Below, piece by piece: positions 56,701-64,000 of a DNA stretch of 64,000 bases. How positions within the stretch are numbered: the first letter of the stretch is position 1; the number at the start of each line of letters is the position of its first letter. The stretch is from an uncultured Psychrobacter sp. (lineage in GTDB: Bacteria > Pseudomonadota > Gammaproteobacteria > Pseudomonadales > Moraxellaceae), in the NCBI GenBank assembly GCA_947495055.1, contig CANLXO010000008.1:62001-126000 (forward strand), given 5' to 3'. Both the position numbers and the translations under genes were made by a program. Under the pieces are notes generated by a model that saw only the letters and a list, made by a program, of their open reading frames with translations, had not been told where the DNA came from and made no database searches.

Positions 56701-56836
56701 CAGTATTTTTTTGCTTATTTAGCTCTATTTGCAGACGCGAGAGGTCACCGCGCAATTCAAGCAGTTGCTTATTTAACTTGTTATGCAGCACAACGATGAT
56801 AAGCAGCAAAATAGTAAAGCCAAACCAACCTAGCAT
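53771..56836 (-). CDS. large DUF2339 multi-pass membrane protein
   Basis: A 1021-residue integral membrane protein of the DUF2339 family. The first helix lies at residues 2-18 (LGWFGFTILLLIIVVLH), followed by a soluble coiled-coil and Pro/Ser/Asp-rich region (about 20-130). After that come more than 20 hydrophobic helices, beginning NWFFGGNLVVRVGVLVLLVGVVLLLRL. The GGNLVVRVGVLVLLVGV segment is the family hallmark. Function unknown; some family members lie near envelope genes, but nothing here suggests a substrate. Confidence 0.82.
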   Translation of the reverse strand: MLGWFGFTILLLIIVVLHNKLNKQLLELRGDLSRLQIELNKQKNTAGHLPPSTTLDHNLSATSVPPPLPQSALSPSQSAPDSNHLNDEPSTDALFEQVALLSNPDTQYDHTDPTLIKTPKVTDLDEQSLPIVTSLFHSIKNWFFGGNLVVRVGVLVLLVGVVLLLRLLSDYIEISIESKLLAIGVIGLGLAGLGLKLAKNRFAYGITLQGAGLAIAYLTTFFAYSVYLVLPSLPSFIGLGLLSAITILLAVRQNAFPLALLALSGGFFAPILTSNDTGSLTTLFSYYLLLNVTIAIIAHYRTWKALNLFGVIVTFGLAYYLGISYWGISENLSTTIETQRWSLVLLVALHVLLYLFVVIRYAQQIIRYNANSEQALYNDSSSRADNSNINNSNLNGNYLFSIDTGLLFCVPLLAFGLFAALLGDIEHALTITSAILAAVYLVLGWLFIRGSQGYTLITEGMLALGFGFLALVIPLALDAQWIAFGWSVQGLALVWFGRRSLRAWSVLFGLLLQLISIGMLIANLFFSSQDYPTLALSISAMSYLASLFILRASNSPAILDSAIAPTGDNTTGNTDFDLASTYAQRLGISTQAASQWLSTINSQSTAFSLVWRSPLLIRFLTLTAVTWALYVLMLDSDHWLADWSLSTTTIIALSALFSLSVYWLVNRYHGWQEIRQLSYGLLIVFYAMLILQLPQKFEFNTVWTPPHWLIFALLLIGWLVAGQLWLKTWHDDATDDPQSTAITQRSPYHDASWLGTGILVLTAAVHYYLPSSHGVITLLVPIGVMTALIIVALRSSKNHKDKTVAPIYWFNWHDALIGCAVIFAPLTLLWVVITNLSYDGVIWNLPYVPLFNLYDVTLWLILAYSGLAYYLSQKQYAQNADNSVNTPFMSRPLLVTLGLISFWVISSMLIRTLHAFIGTPLWDYEPIGAWQSEQVQTGLTILWTLLALLATIIASRGWHRTLWFMGIGLLGVVVLKLVLVDLSQTEAIWRVISFIGAGSLILLIGYLAPLPPDESENTLAP

Positions 56837-56942
56837 TGCGATTACCTTTTTTGATAATAAACTAATGATGACGCTATTTTAAGATAAACACAACTTGGTA
56901 AATTTCCTTGAACTCGTTTATATACAAAATGCTGTGACACAT

Positions 56943-56972
56943 AAAAAAACAGAGCAGGATAACCCTGCTCTG
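56943..56972 (-). terminator. terminator after the dienelactone hydrolase gene
   Basis: CAGAGCAGG pairs with CCTGCTCTG around ATAAC. On the minus strand seven T residues follow. Confidence 0.9.
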
Positions 56973-57002
56973 TCTTAAGAAAATGAGACCCTAGCAATTC
57001 AC

Positions 57003-57740
57003 TTACGACAAATTAGCTTTCATAAAGTCCATCATTTTATCCCAGCTCTCATTTGCCGCTTTTTCGTTATAGCCCAAATCGATATCGTTTTTGGCAGCGC
57101 GCTCGTCCGCATGTGGGTTGGTAAAACCATGCTTGGCATTGTCATAGACATCGACAGTGTAATCGGTGCCTGCGTTGTCCATCTCTTTTTTAAAGTCCGC
57201 TACCGCATCCATAGAGATCATAGAGTCCTCTGCGCCATGAGCGACGAGTACTTTTGCGCTAAAGTTATTGTCCGCAGGTTGCTTGGGTGCCAAATTACCG
57301 TGGAAACTAGCAACAGCCTTTAATGGCATGCCTTCGCGCGCCATATCGAGGACGACTTTACCGCCAAAACAAAAGCCAATTGCGCCCAAATTGTTACCAT
57401 TAACAGCCAATTGATCGCTAAAGTCATTTAAGATCAGGCGGCAACGTGACATAAGCATGTCTTGATCTGCAAGTACTTGCTCCATCCACATATTGGCCAT
57501 AGCAGCATCGCCTGTCAATTTGCCTTCGCCGTATACATCCATGACCACAGCCGCATAGCCTGCTTTTGCTAAACGCTCAGCTACAGATTTTGGATGATCG
57601 ACCACGCCCCACCATTCTGGCGCGACCATGATACCTGCAACTGGGTTGTCATCTGTGGCGCTCTCTGGGAGTGCTACATAGCTAATAAGCTCGACGTTGT
57701 TTTCGGTAGTACTGATTAACTCAAAAGTCTTAATTGACAT
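57003..57740 (-). CDS. dienelactone hydrolase family protein
   Basis: A 245-residue alpha/beta hydrolase. The catalytic triad is visible as Cys in AIGFCFGGKVVLDMA, Asp in VLVAHGAEDSMISMD and His in YDNAKHGFTNP, the Cys-Asp-His set of dienelactone hydrolase. The substrate is unknown; many housekeeping family members are not aromatic-degradation enzymes and no ring-cleavage genes lie nearby. AAAGGATAATAAA precedes the ATG. Confidence 0.88.
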   Translation of the reverse strand: MSIKTFELISTTENNVELISYVALPESATDDNPVAGIMVAPEWWGVVDHPKSVAERLAKAGYAAVVMDVYGEGKLTGDAAMANMWMEQVLADQDMLMSRCRLILNDFSDQLAVNGNNLGAIGFCFGGKVVLDMAREGMPLKAVASFHGNLAPKQPADNNFSAKVLVAHGAEDSMISMDAVADFKKEMDNAGTDYTVDVYDNAKHGFTNPHADERAAKNDIDLGYNEKAANESWDKMMDFMKANLS

Positions 57741-57877
57741 TTTATTATCCTTTTTTGTGTTATAACATTTTTAATTAAAAATTACCATTGGTTTGACCCG
57801 TACTACCTTAGCGCCCATCTCACTCAAAAACAGCTATAATACTGTAACGCTCTTTATCAAAATGCTACTACAATTTT

Positions 57878-58408
57878 ATGACTATCAATTTACTAAGTAA
57901 AAATGCTGTGAGCTTACCTGCGCACTCAGAACCCAAGACTGAGATTTTGCGCCCACAGTTTTGGTCAACCTATACGCTTGATGAGCTAAATCACAGCGAA
58001 TGGGAAGCGCTGTGTGATGGCTGTGGTAGCTGCTGCTTGATTAAGTTTATGGACAATGGCGATGACGAAGAAGAGGTTGAGTATACCGATGTCGCTTGTA
58101 AGCTCATGGACTGCGCCACAGGCTACTGTCAGCACTACGCCACACGCCAGCATTATGTGCCTGACTGTATTCAACTCACGCCCGATAAGGTGCCGACGAT
58201 GATGTGGCTGCCTGAGCACTGCGCGTATAAAAGGCTATATAAAGGGCAGGCGCTACCAGAATGGCATCTACTTCTAACCCGCGATGCGGTCGCAACCCAG
58301 CAGCAAATGCGCGCGGCCAATGTGGGCATAGCAGGGCGCTGCGTATCTGAAACGAGCATCTTGGATGAAGAGATGGAGGATCGCGTGGTAACTTGGGTGA
58401 CGCCTTAG
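57878..58408 (+). CDS. YcgN-like cysteine-cluster protein (UPF0260)
   Basis: A 176-residue protein with the family cysteine pattern: CDGCGSCCLIKF near residues 47-58, then CKLMDCATGYCQHY and PDCIQLTPDKVPTMMWLPEHCAYKRLYKGQALPEWHLLLT. The cysteines may bind a metal or an iron-sulfur cluster; function is unproven. The first 25 residues are an extra polar extension not needed for the family. Confidence 0.88.
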   Translation: MTINLLSKNAVSLPAHSEPKTEILRPQFWSTYTLDELNHSEWEALCDGCGSCCLIKFMDNGDDEEEVEYTDVACKLMDCATGYCQHYATRQHYVPDCIQLTPDKVPTMMWLPEHCAYKRLYKGQALPEWHLLLTRDAVATQQQMRAANVGIAGRCVSETSILDEEMEDRVVTWVTP

Positions 58409-58454
58409 GTTTTTATTTAGTCTCGTCTAATATTTTAGTTTTAAAGACGATTTT

Positions 58455-59729
58455 TTACTCCTGTGACGCCAGCGCCGCCGATTTTGCTTTAGTTTCAGCT
58501 TCTATTTGCGTGTCAGCCAGAGGCGGAATAGGAATGCCTTGACGAATTTGAGCTGAAAAGTCACCACTTTGATCATCTGCTATGCGCTCAATCTGATTAT
58601 CAAACCCTTGAACTTTAGGATTGATATGAGTGCGCTCATACCAAGTATCCATCGACCAAGGCTGACCACCGTTATCAGGGTTAGCATCGAGCATACCGAC
58701 ATCAAATAGATAATTGGGCAACCAACCTGAGACCCAAATGCGATAATCCCACGGCAGACGATCACCACTGACGATACGCGCCATATAAAAGATAATATTG
58801 GTGCAGTTACTCACCAAAGTGTTGTACCAAGCAGGCTTGGCATTAAGCTCATCTGCAGCAGTCAAATAGGACTCAAAAAGAGCTTGGACTTCATGTCGTT
58901 GCAAATGGCTAATAGGAAACAGATATACCTGCTCGCCGCGCGCATTGCTACGGGTATAGATGATATCACGCTCCTCAGAGGCGATAAGACTCAGCTCATA
59001 ACGGCGAAAGAAACCTGCCAGCGCTGAGAACGACTCACCCTCTTCTTTACGAATCTCAAATGAAAACGATAGCGGCTTATCATCCTCAAAGCGAAAACTG
59101 ACCAAGGTATGGGCGATCAGTGGCCCCATCCAATAAGAGTTGGATACATCAATACCAGATAGTTTAGACATATCGACCACTCGCGTCTCCCAGCGCTCGG
59201 TGGCATCGACATCGGTGTGCCAATCAAAGTTACGTACGTTGTAAAAGGTAATAAGGTTAGGGTTATTGATATCACGCTCATAGGTGACCCTTTGGCTCAC
59301 CTCAGGCATCCAGTCGCGCTCTTGTTTGGGTTCAATAGAAAAAAACCAACTCAGACCGATTATCCATACTACGCCATAGCTAACAGCGAGTAGTCTTCTG
59401 GTCTTTTTGGGATCTATAGAGTGCTCGCCAGCTTGATTCGTCATCTTGTTAATGAGCTTTGATAAGTACTTTATCGACAGCAAAGGTATGAGTAAGCCCA
59501 AGGTGATAGCAGTTGTAATCCAAGTGATTGGATGGTACGCGCCGAACTGATACCAGATCGCGAGCAGTAACCAAACGGCAGATAGGATAAGCGTCAGTGC
59601 AATCAAAACCCGTACCAGATAGTGCCACCATCTCAGGTTTGAGCGTCGATTATCCGGCCCCTTATTAGGCGTAGAGCTATCAGTGGTACGATATGATAAT
59701 AGACGAGTAAAAAACGAGCGTAGTAACAT
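58455..59729 (-). CDS. DUF4105 membrane protein
   Basis: A 424-residue protein with three hydrophobic segments near residues 35-57, 68-100 and 113-131, followed by a large extracytoplasmic domain. That domain contains MPEVSQRVTYERDINNPNLITFYNVRNFDW and the conserved WYNTLVSNCTNIIFYMAR with a likely active-site Cys, plus AHTLVSFRFEDDKPLSFSFEIRKEEGESF. This matches the DUF4105 family (papain-like fold proposed); function unknown. It ends convergent with the YcgN-like gene. Confidence 0.75.
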   Translation of the reverse strand: MLLRSFFTRLLSYRTTDSSTPNKGPDNRRSNLRWWHYLVRVLIALTLILSAVWLLLAIWYQFGAYHPITWITTAITLGLLIPLLSIKYLSKLINKMTNQAGEHSIDPKKTRRLLAVSYGVVWIIGLSWFFSIEPKQERDWMPEVSQRVTYERDINNPNLITFYNVRNFDWHTDVDATERWETRVVDMSKLSGIDVSNSYWMGPLIAHTLVSFRFEDDKPLSFSFEIRKEEGESFSALAGFFRRYELSLIASEERDIIYTRSNARGEQVYLFPISHLQRHEVQALFESYLTAADELNAKPAWYNTLVSNCTNIIFYMARIVSGDRLPWDYRIWVSGWLPNYLFDVGMLDANPDNGGQPWSMDTWYERTHINPKVQGFDNQIERIADDQSGDFSAQIRQGIPIPPLADTQIEAETKAKSAALASQE

Positions 59730-60005
59730 AAGCGTTGAGTAACTCGGTAAAGGGGTGATGACAATGTGTCTGACACGTTATGGAGTTTATAACACACTGA
59801 CAATACAATTTGGATAAATTTGTCGTTGAATGTCGGTGAGCCTTACGATAAAGTGAAGCTAATTTCAAAACGTCATTTGTTTACAGTTATACACATAAAA
59901 TCCTTTACTTCGTTGTAATTACATCCTTTAGGTCTTATTACTAAAGGCTACCAATAGATACGACTTATTTTAAGATCATCAACCAAGAGGTTAAATCACA
60001 TCACC

Positions 60006-60905
60006 ATGTCTGACGACACACCTAGCCCGAGTAGTTGGTCGATGCGCGGCTTAAAACGCTGGCTATCGACCGCCCCTGAAACCCGTGATGAATTGATCGG
60101 TTTGGTTCAACAATCGCGTCAATTCTTAGAGCCTGATACAGTAGATATGTTAGAGGGCGTTTTGGATCTACCTGCCACTCAAGTGCGCGAGATTATGACG
60201 CCGCGTCCGCAGGTTGTCGGTCTCCATGAGAGTACGAGTCTGGCTGAGGTGATGGATATCATCCTCGACACTACCCACTCGCGCTATCCGGTGTTCGATA
60301 GTCAAGATGATGATGCGGTCATTGGTATATTACTTGCCAAAGATCTGATTCCCATTTTAGTGCATATGCTACGCGACCAAGATGACAAAATCGATAGTAA
60401 ACGCTTAAAGGACTTAGTGCGCCAGCCGCTATATATCAGCGAAAATGCTCGCTCTGATACCTTGCTGCGCTCCTTACAAAGTACGCAGGTGCATATGGCG
60501 ATTGTAGTTGATGAGTTTGGCAACTTTGGCGGCGTGGTTACGATGGAGGACTTGTTAGAGGAAATCGTCGGCGACATCGTTGATGAGCACGATGACTTTG
60601 ATGAAGACAGTGACATCAATAATATCGTCCCTGATCCTGATAAGCCTAATACTTGGCGAGTACAAGCCTCGACTGTGATAGAGGATTGTAACGATGAGCT
60701 GGGTACTCAATTTGATGATACTGATGTCGATACGATGGGTGGCCTTGTGATGCAGACTTTGGGCTATGTTGGCGACCTAGAAGGCGAGAGCGTCAAAATA
60801 GACGACTGGCAAATCACCATCACCGATGTTGAAGGGCGCTTTATTCAAAATTTAGAGCTGACCAAAGTCGGCGGCGAGCAAAAGATATTGATTGGTAGTC
60901 ATTGA
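60006..60905 (+). CDS. corC: CorC/YbeX CBS-domain protein
   Basis: A 299-residue cytosolic protein with two CBS domains (TQVREIMTPRPQVVGLHESTSLAEVMDIILDTTHSRYPVF and VRQPLYISENARSDTLLRSLQSTQVHMAIVVDEFGNFGGVVTMEDLLEEIVGDIVDE) and a C-terminal CorC_HlyC domain (VIEDCNDELGTQFDDTDVDTMGGLVM). The length is close to E. coli YbeX/CorC (292), linked to magnesium and cobalt efflux. It is followed by lnt, as in E. coli, but a terminator lies between. Confidence 0.94.
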   Translation: MSDDTPSPSSWSMRGLKRWLSTAPETRDELIGLVQQSRQFLEPDTVDMLEGVLDLPATQVREIMTPRPQVVGLHESTSLAEVMDIILDTTHSRYPVFDSQDDDAVIGILLAKDLIPILVHMLRDQDDKIDSKRLKDLVRQPLYISENARSDTLLRSLQSTQVHMAIVVDEFGNFGGVVTMEDLLEEIVGDIVDEHDDFDEDSDINNIVPDPDKPNTWRVQASTVIEDCNDELGTQFDDTDVDTMGGLVMQTLGYVGDLEGESVKIDDWQITITDVEGRFIQNLELTKVGGEQKILIGSH

Positions 60906-60921
60906 GCACAATATTAATAAT

Positions 60922-60951
60922 TAAAAAACACGATTGCGATCGTGTTTTTTT
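60922..60951 (+). terminator. terminator after corC
   Basis: A perfect 12-bp stem (AAAAAACACGAT with ATCGTGTTTTTT) around TGCG. Confidence 0.9.
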
Positions 60952-61083
60952 GCATTTTAAAAAGTTATGTTACCGCTTATTTGTTGTACGACTGCGCTTA
61001 TGTCTCTATTGCTTCAATTGAGACATTATCTGCTATGATAGGCGGATTTTATTATCGCCACTTTTTGGGTTTTGGATACTTGT

Positions 61084-62670
61084 ATGCGCCTGTCTACCAC
61101 TGATTTACAAAAACGTCTGAATCCAGTCAAGACTAAAGGGTTGCCGCTACCAGTAGTGCTTATCCTTGCTTGGCTGGCGGGCGCTATGTTTACCTTAGCG
61201 CTTGCGCCTTATGGCATCTGGCCACTCGCTGTGGTATCGCCTGCGATTTTGTATGCGCTACTTATGCCGCAGATGAGTGGTCGCCGCGCTTTTATCATCG
61301 GCGAAGCGTATGGGATGGGACTGTGGTGCGTGGGAGCGTTTTGGCTATATACCTCTATCCATGTCTATGGCAACACGCCTATGTGGCTTGCGCTGATATT
61401 GATTGCGATTATGGGTCTTGGGATGGGGCTTTTTCATGGGTTCTTAGCACTGATATTTAACCGATTTGTCGGTCGCCAGCCGTTTTCCTTTGCCGCGCTT
61501 TGGATATTACAAGAGTGGCTAAAAACGTGGCTGTTTACTGGTTTTCCTTGGTTATTTGTTGGGTACGCTTTTACCGAGCAGTATTGGCTCTCATCTTTAG
61601 CGCCTGTTGGCGGCGTATTTACCGTATCCTTTGTCGCTGTATTACTGGCAGCGAGTATGGTTGAGTTGCTGCGTCGCCGCGGTGGTTATATGGTCGCATC
61701 GATAGCGCTCTTAATCATTAGTACTTCGCTGTGGCTGATGAATCCGCAGTGGACTAAGCCCAAAGGCACTCCTGATCTATCAGTGTCCTTGATTCAGGGC
61801 AATATTCCGCAAGATCTAAAATGGCTCACTGAGTTTCAGGTAGAGACGCTCAAAATCTATGCGACATTGACGCGCAGCGAGTGGGGACGCGACATTGTTT
61901 TGTGGCCTGAGTCCTCCATTCCTATGTTTCAAACAGAAGCGGTGCCCTTTATCAATGAGATGGTCAAGATGGCCAATGAGACCGATACCACTTGGGTTAC
62001 TGGTATCCCTTACAAAGATGAAGCGGCGTTTGATCCTGCTACGGACAAATACGCCCCCTTTTATAACAGCGTCATTGCATTAGGTAGCGAGGCTGAGGGC
62101 ATGTACAAAAAGCAGCGCCTAGTGCCGTTTGGCGAGTACATCCCGTTTGAGGGTATGCTCGATATCCTGCCCGATCTGGCAGGTAGCCAAGATATTTTGA
62201 GCTATAGCGAGGGTAGCGATCAGCAGGCACCGCTACGCGTACGCGGTCATAATTTAGGCGCCGCTGTGTGTTATGAGGTCGCTTATCCTGATACCACGCG
62301 CAAAAATGCTATCGGCACTGACTTTTTATTGACCATTTCTAACGACGCTTGGTTTGGTACCTCAGCAGGACCCTTGCAGCATCTGCAAATGGTGCAGATG
62401 CGTGCACTTGAGAATGGACGCTGGTTTATGCGAGCGACCAATACGGGAGTGACGGCTATTATCGATCATAAAGGCCGTATTGTAGAGCGCGCGCCGCAGT
62501 TTGAGCGCACCGTATTACGCGGTGATATTCAAGCGCGAGTCGGCAACACGCCGTTTATGCGTTTCGGTCATTATCCTATTTTGATTATTATCGCTATATT
62601 ACTGTTACTGAGCTACGTAGGCCGTCGCAGCAGTACTCGCACTCAAGCACAACACACTAGCAAGAGATAA
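61084..62670 (+). CDS. lnt: apolipoprotein N-acyltransferase
   Basis: Inner-membrane enzyme that adds the third acyl chain to lipoproteins. I chose the ATG at 61084 (MRLSTTDLQKRLNPVKTKGLPLPVVLILAWLAG); a TTG four codons earlier is possible. About seven N-terminal membrane helices are followed by a nitrilase domain with the triad Glu (VLWPESSIPMF), Lys (MYKKQRLVPFGEYIPFE) and Cys (LGAAVCYEVAYPD). The 528 residues are typical. It completes the pathway begun by Lgt. Confidence 0.96.
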   Translation: MRLSTTDLQKRLNPVKTKGLPLPVVLILAWLAGAMFTLALAPYGIWPLAVVSPAILYALLMPQMSGRRAFIIGEAYGMGLWCVGAFWLYTSIHVYGNTPMWLALILIAIMGLGMGLFHGFLALIFNRFVGRQPFSFAALWILQEWLKTWLFTGFPWLFVGYAFTEQYWLSSLAPVGGVFTVSFVAVLLAASMVELLRRRGGYMVASIALLIISTSLWLMNPQWTKPKGTPDLSVSLIQGNIPQDLKWLTEFQVETLKIYATLTRSEWGRDIVLWPESSIPMFQTEAVPFINEMVKMANETDTTWVTGIPYKDEAAFDPATDKYAPFYNSVIALGSEAEGMYKKQRLVPFGEYIPFEGMLDILPDLAGSQDILSYSEGSDQQAPLRVRGHNLGAAVCYEVAYPDTTRKNAIGTDFLLTISNDAWFGTSAGPLQHLQMVQMRALENGRWFMRATNTGVTAIIDHKGRIVERAPQFERTVLRGDIQARVGNTPFMRFGHYPILIIIAILLLLSYVGRRSSTRTQAQHTSKR

Positions 62671-62747
62671 CAAGGGTTAGCTTATTACTGCCAAAGACAG
62701 TTGCGGGCTAAATTCTTACGAATAAGTCCTTTAAATAGGTAAGGGTT

Positions 62748-62777
62748 TTCACAAATCGGTAAAAATTGCGATATAAT
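62748..62777 (+). promoter_or_regulatory. promoter of the acidic membrane protein gene
   Basis: TTCACA (62748-62753), 18 bases, perfect TATAAT (62772-62777), 41 bases before the start codon. Confidence 0.6.
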
Positions 62778-62818
62778 AGGTCAAATTTAAAATATTTTTT
62801 GTCCAAGGTGGATAAGGT

Positions 62819-63277
62819 ATGTCAGAAGATATCATCAACAACAATCCAAAAAAAGAGTTCATGTTCGCCCTAGTTGGCGTAGGTATGTTCTTAGCTATCG
62901 TTTTACTTATTGGTATATCTGCCTTTTTGCGTCCAGCAGGTGAGCATATCACTGCCGAGGCGACTGAGGAATCGGTTGCGGCTGAAAACGCAGAAGCTAT
63001 CGTTGCTGAAGATACGGCTATGGCTGAGCCTGCGGCTACTGATGGCGCAGAAGATACGGATTTGGGCGCTGGAGAATCAGCGGCACTAGAGGATCAAACA
63101 ATAGGCGCTGCAACAGTGACACCAGATCCAAGTACGGGTGACTCTATCGTTGCAACTCAAGCAGCTGAGGCCACAGCAGACGGCGTTGTTAATCAAGAAG
63201 CCGTCGCCGAAACTGACTTGGTTGGACCTTCTGATCAAGTCGCAGGTACGGTTAATCCACCAGTAGCTGCGCAATAG
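62819..63277 (+). CDS. acidic single-span membrane protein, function unknown
   Basis: A 152-residue protein I do not recognise. One hydrophobic helix spans residues 15-37 (MFALVGVGMFLAIVLLIGISAF). The remaining 110 residues are highly acidic and low in complexity (Ala, Glu, Asp, Thr), with no Lys or Arg in most of the tail. It has a strong promoter and a terminator of its own. The composition resembles the acidic lipoprotein near 38 kb, although the sequences are not clearly homologous. Confidence 0.7.
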   Translation: MSEDIINNNPKKEFMFALVGVGMFLAIVLLIGISAFLRPAGEHITAEATEESVAAENAEAIVAEDTAMAEPAATDGAEDTDLGAGESAALEDQTIGAATVTPDPSTGDSIVATQAAEATADGVVNQEAVAETDLVGPSDQVAGTVNPPVAAQ

Positions 63278-63329
63278 GTTTTTGAGTCAAAAGTATCATT
63301 TAGACGTTATTTCTAAGCCTTAGCACCAT

Positions 63330-63366
63330 AAAAACTCGCCTTCATATTATGATGGCGAGTTTTTTG
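63330..63366 (+). terminator. terminator after the acidic membrane protein gene
   Basis: AAAACTCGCC pairs with GGCGAGTTTT, with inner TCAT / ATGA pairing after one mismatch, then a T run. Confidence 0.9.
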
Positions 63367-63517
63367 TTGTCTCGTTTTATAATAAAGAGTGCTTACAAAT
63401 AATCAGTGTTTATAAATAGGCGCTCATCCCCAGATAAGCACTATAGCAAGATAATCATTATAAACAGATACTATCGCTATCTCATTATGACAATGTTACT
63501 AATAAAAAAGAGGTTCT

Positions 63518-64000
63518 ATGTCTACTCAAGCCCTAACATCCAAAGCCAGTATTCAGCAGCGTATTAGCGAAGTACAAGCTACTCTTAAAGCGCAAGGTCT
63601 CTCTGCGCTTATCGTCCCAACCGCTGATCCGCATTTATCTGAGTACTTGCCTGAGTATTGGCAGGCACGCGTATGGCTATCAGGGTTTACAGGCTCCTCT
63701 GGTACATTGGTCGTGACCGCTGATTTTGCAGGTCTGTGGACAGACAGTCGTTATTGGGTACATGCCGCGAGCGAGCTTGCAGATACGGGTATTGAGTTAA
63801 AAAAGCTGGCTTTGGGTGAGCCTAATCATGTTGAATGGTTAGCCAATCAGTTGCAAGATGGCGATAGCGTGACAGTTGATGGCAGCGTGCTCTCTATCAG
63901 CGAGCAAGATAAACTATTGGACGCTTTTGCTGGTCAAGACATCACTTTGATCACTGATCGAGATGTCCTTAGTCAAGTGTGGACAGATCGTCCTACGCTA
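63518..64000 (+). CDS. Xaa-Pro aminopeptidase (M24B), 5' part
   Basis: Only the first 161 codons are in the window; the frame is open at the edge. Translation gives MSTQALTSKASIQQRISEVQ, then LIVPTADPHLSEYLPEYW, RVWLSGFTGSSGTLVVT and LWTDSRYWVHAASEL. This is the N-terminal creatinase-type domain of the longer Xaa-Pro aminopeptidases (XPNPEP1/PepP-like, family M24B), where a second N-terminal domain and the metal-binding catalytic domain would follow. AAAGAGG precedes the ATG. The catalytic residues lie outside the window. Confidence 0.88.
   Translation, partial: MSTQALTSKASIQQRISEVQATLKAQGLSALIVPTADPHLSEYLPEYWQARVWLSGFTGSSGTLVVTADFAGLWTDSRYWVHAASELADTGIELKKLALGEPNHVEWLANQLQDGDSVTVDGSVLSISEQDKLLDAFAGQDITLITDRDVLSQVWTDRPTL

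Overview
The window looks like chromosomal DNA of a Psychrobacter or very close Moraxellaceae relative. The 238-residue response regulator after the ATP synthase genes matches Acinetobacter BfmR almost word for word as I remember it. The moderate G+C, the gene order and the GTAG-type REP palindromes also fit. Almost all of the window is core genome on both strands. I see no prophage, insertion sequence, CRISPR array, tRNA or rRNA. No database search was possible, so identifications rest on recognised family motifs and remembered homologues.

Layout. 1-4.3 kb: end of the atp operon (atpA 3' part, atpG, atpD, atpC). 4.7-9.1 kb: signalling block with bfmR, bfmS, a tiny membrane protein and a convergent EnvZ-like kinase that has no partner regulator here. 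9.4-11.7 kb: rpsP-rimM-trmD-rplS. 12-16.7 kb: DUF4442 thioesterase-like protein, HNH nuclease, DUF3360 membrane protein, uvrC. 16.8-19.2 kb: lgt-thyA-folA on the minus strand. 19.5-24.1 kb: DUF4139 protein, NRDE protein, rppH, OsmC-like protein, MAPEG protein. 24.2-30.4 kb (minus): dusC, a UvrD-like helicase, hisIE-tatA-tatB-tatC, a hotdog thioesterase. 30.8-35.6 kb: rpmI-rplT, pheS-pheT, ihfA. 36-37.7 kb: an unknown 201-residue protein followed by two BLUF blue-light receptors. 37.8-42.1 kb: acidic lipoprotein, YpfJ-like metalloprotease, glycine-zipper lipoprotein, rho, trxA. 42.4-50.1 kb: RluA-type synthase, flavin monooxygenase, D-2-hydroxyacid dehydrogenase, rapA, tesB. 50.3-59.7 kb (mostly minus): mutY, a REP-flanked GIY-YIG/DUF4357 gene, an RbgA/YlqF-type GTPase, DUF2339 membrane protein, dienelactone hydrolase, YcgN-like protein, DUF4105 protein. 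60-64 kb: corC-lnt, an acidic membrane-anchored protein, and the start of an Xaa-Pro aminopeptidase.

Functional themes are ATP synthesis, translation, envelope work (BfmRS, Lgt, Lnt, Tat, lipoproteins), DNA and RNA repair or processing (UvrC, MutY, RapA, Rho, RppH), and folate/thymidylate synthesis. The most interesting accessory pieces are the BLUF tandem with its unknown upstream partner, the GIY-YIG gene between inverted REP units, an intact BIME near 22.1 kb, the orphan EnvZ-like kinase, rpmI-rplT running from its own promoter without infC, and several short inverted or tandem repeats in promoter regions. Many intrinsic terminators were located by eye as a perfect or near-perfect stem followed by a T run.
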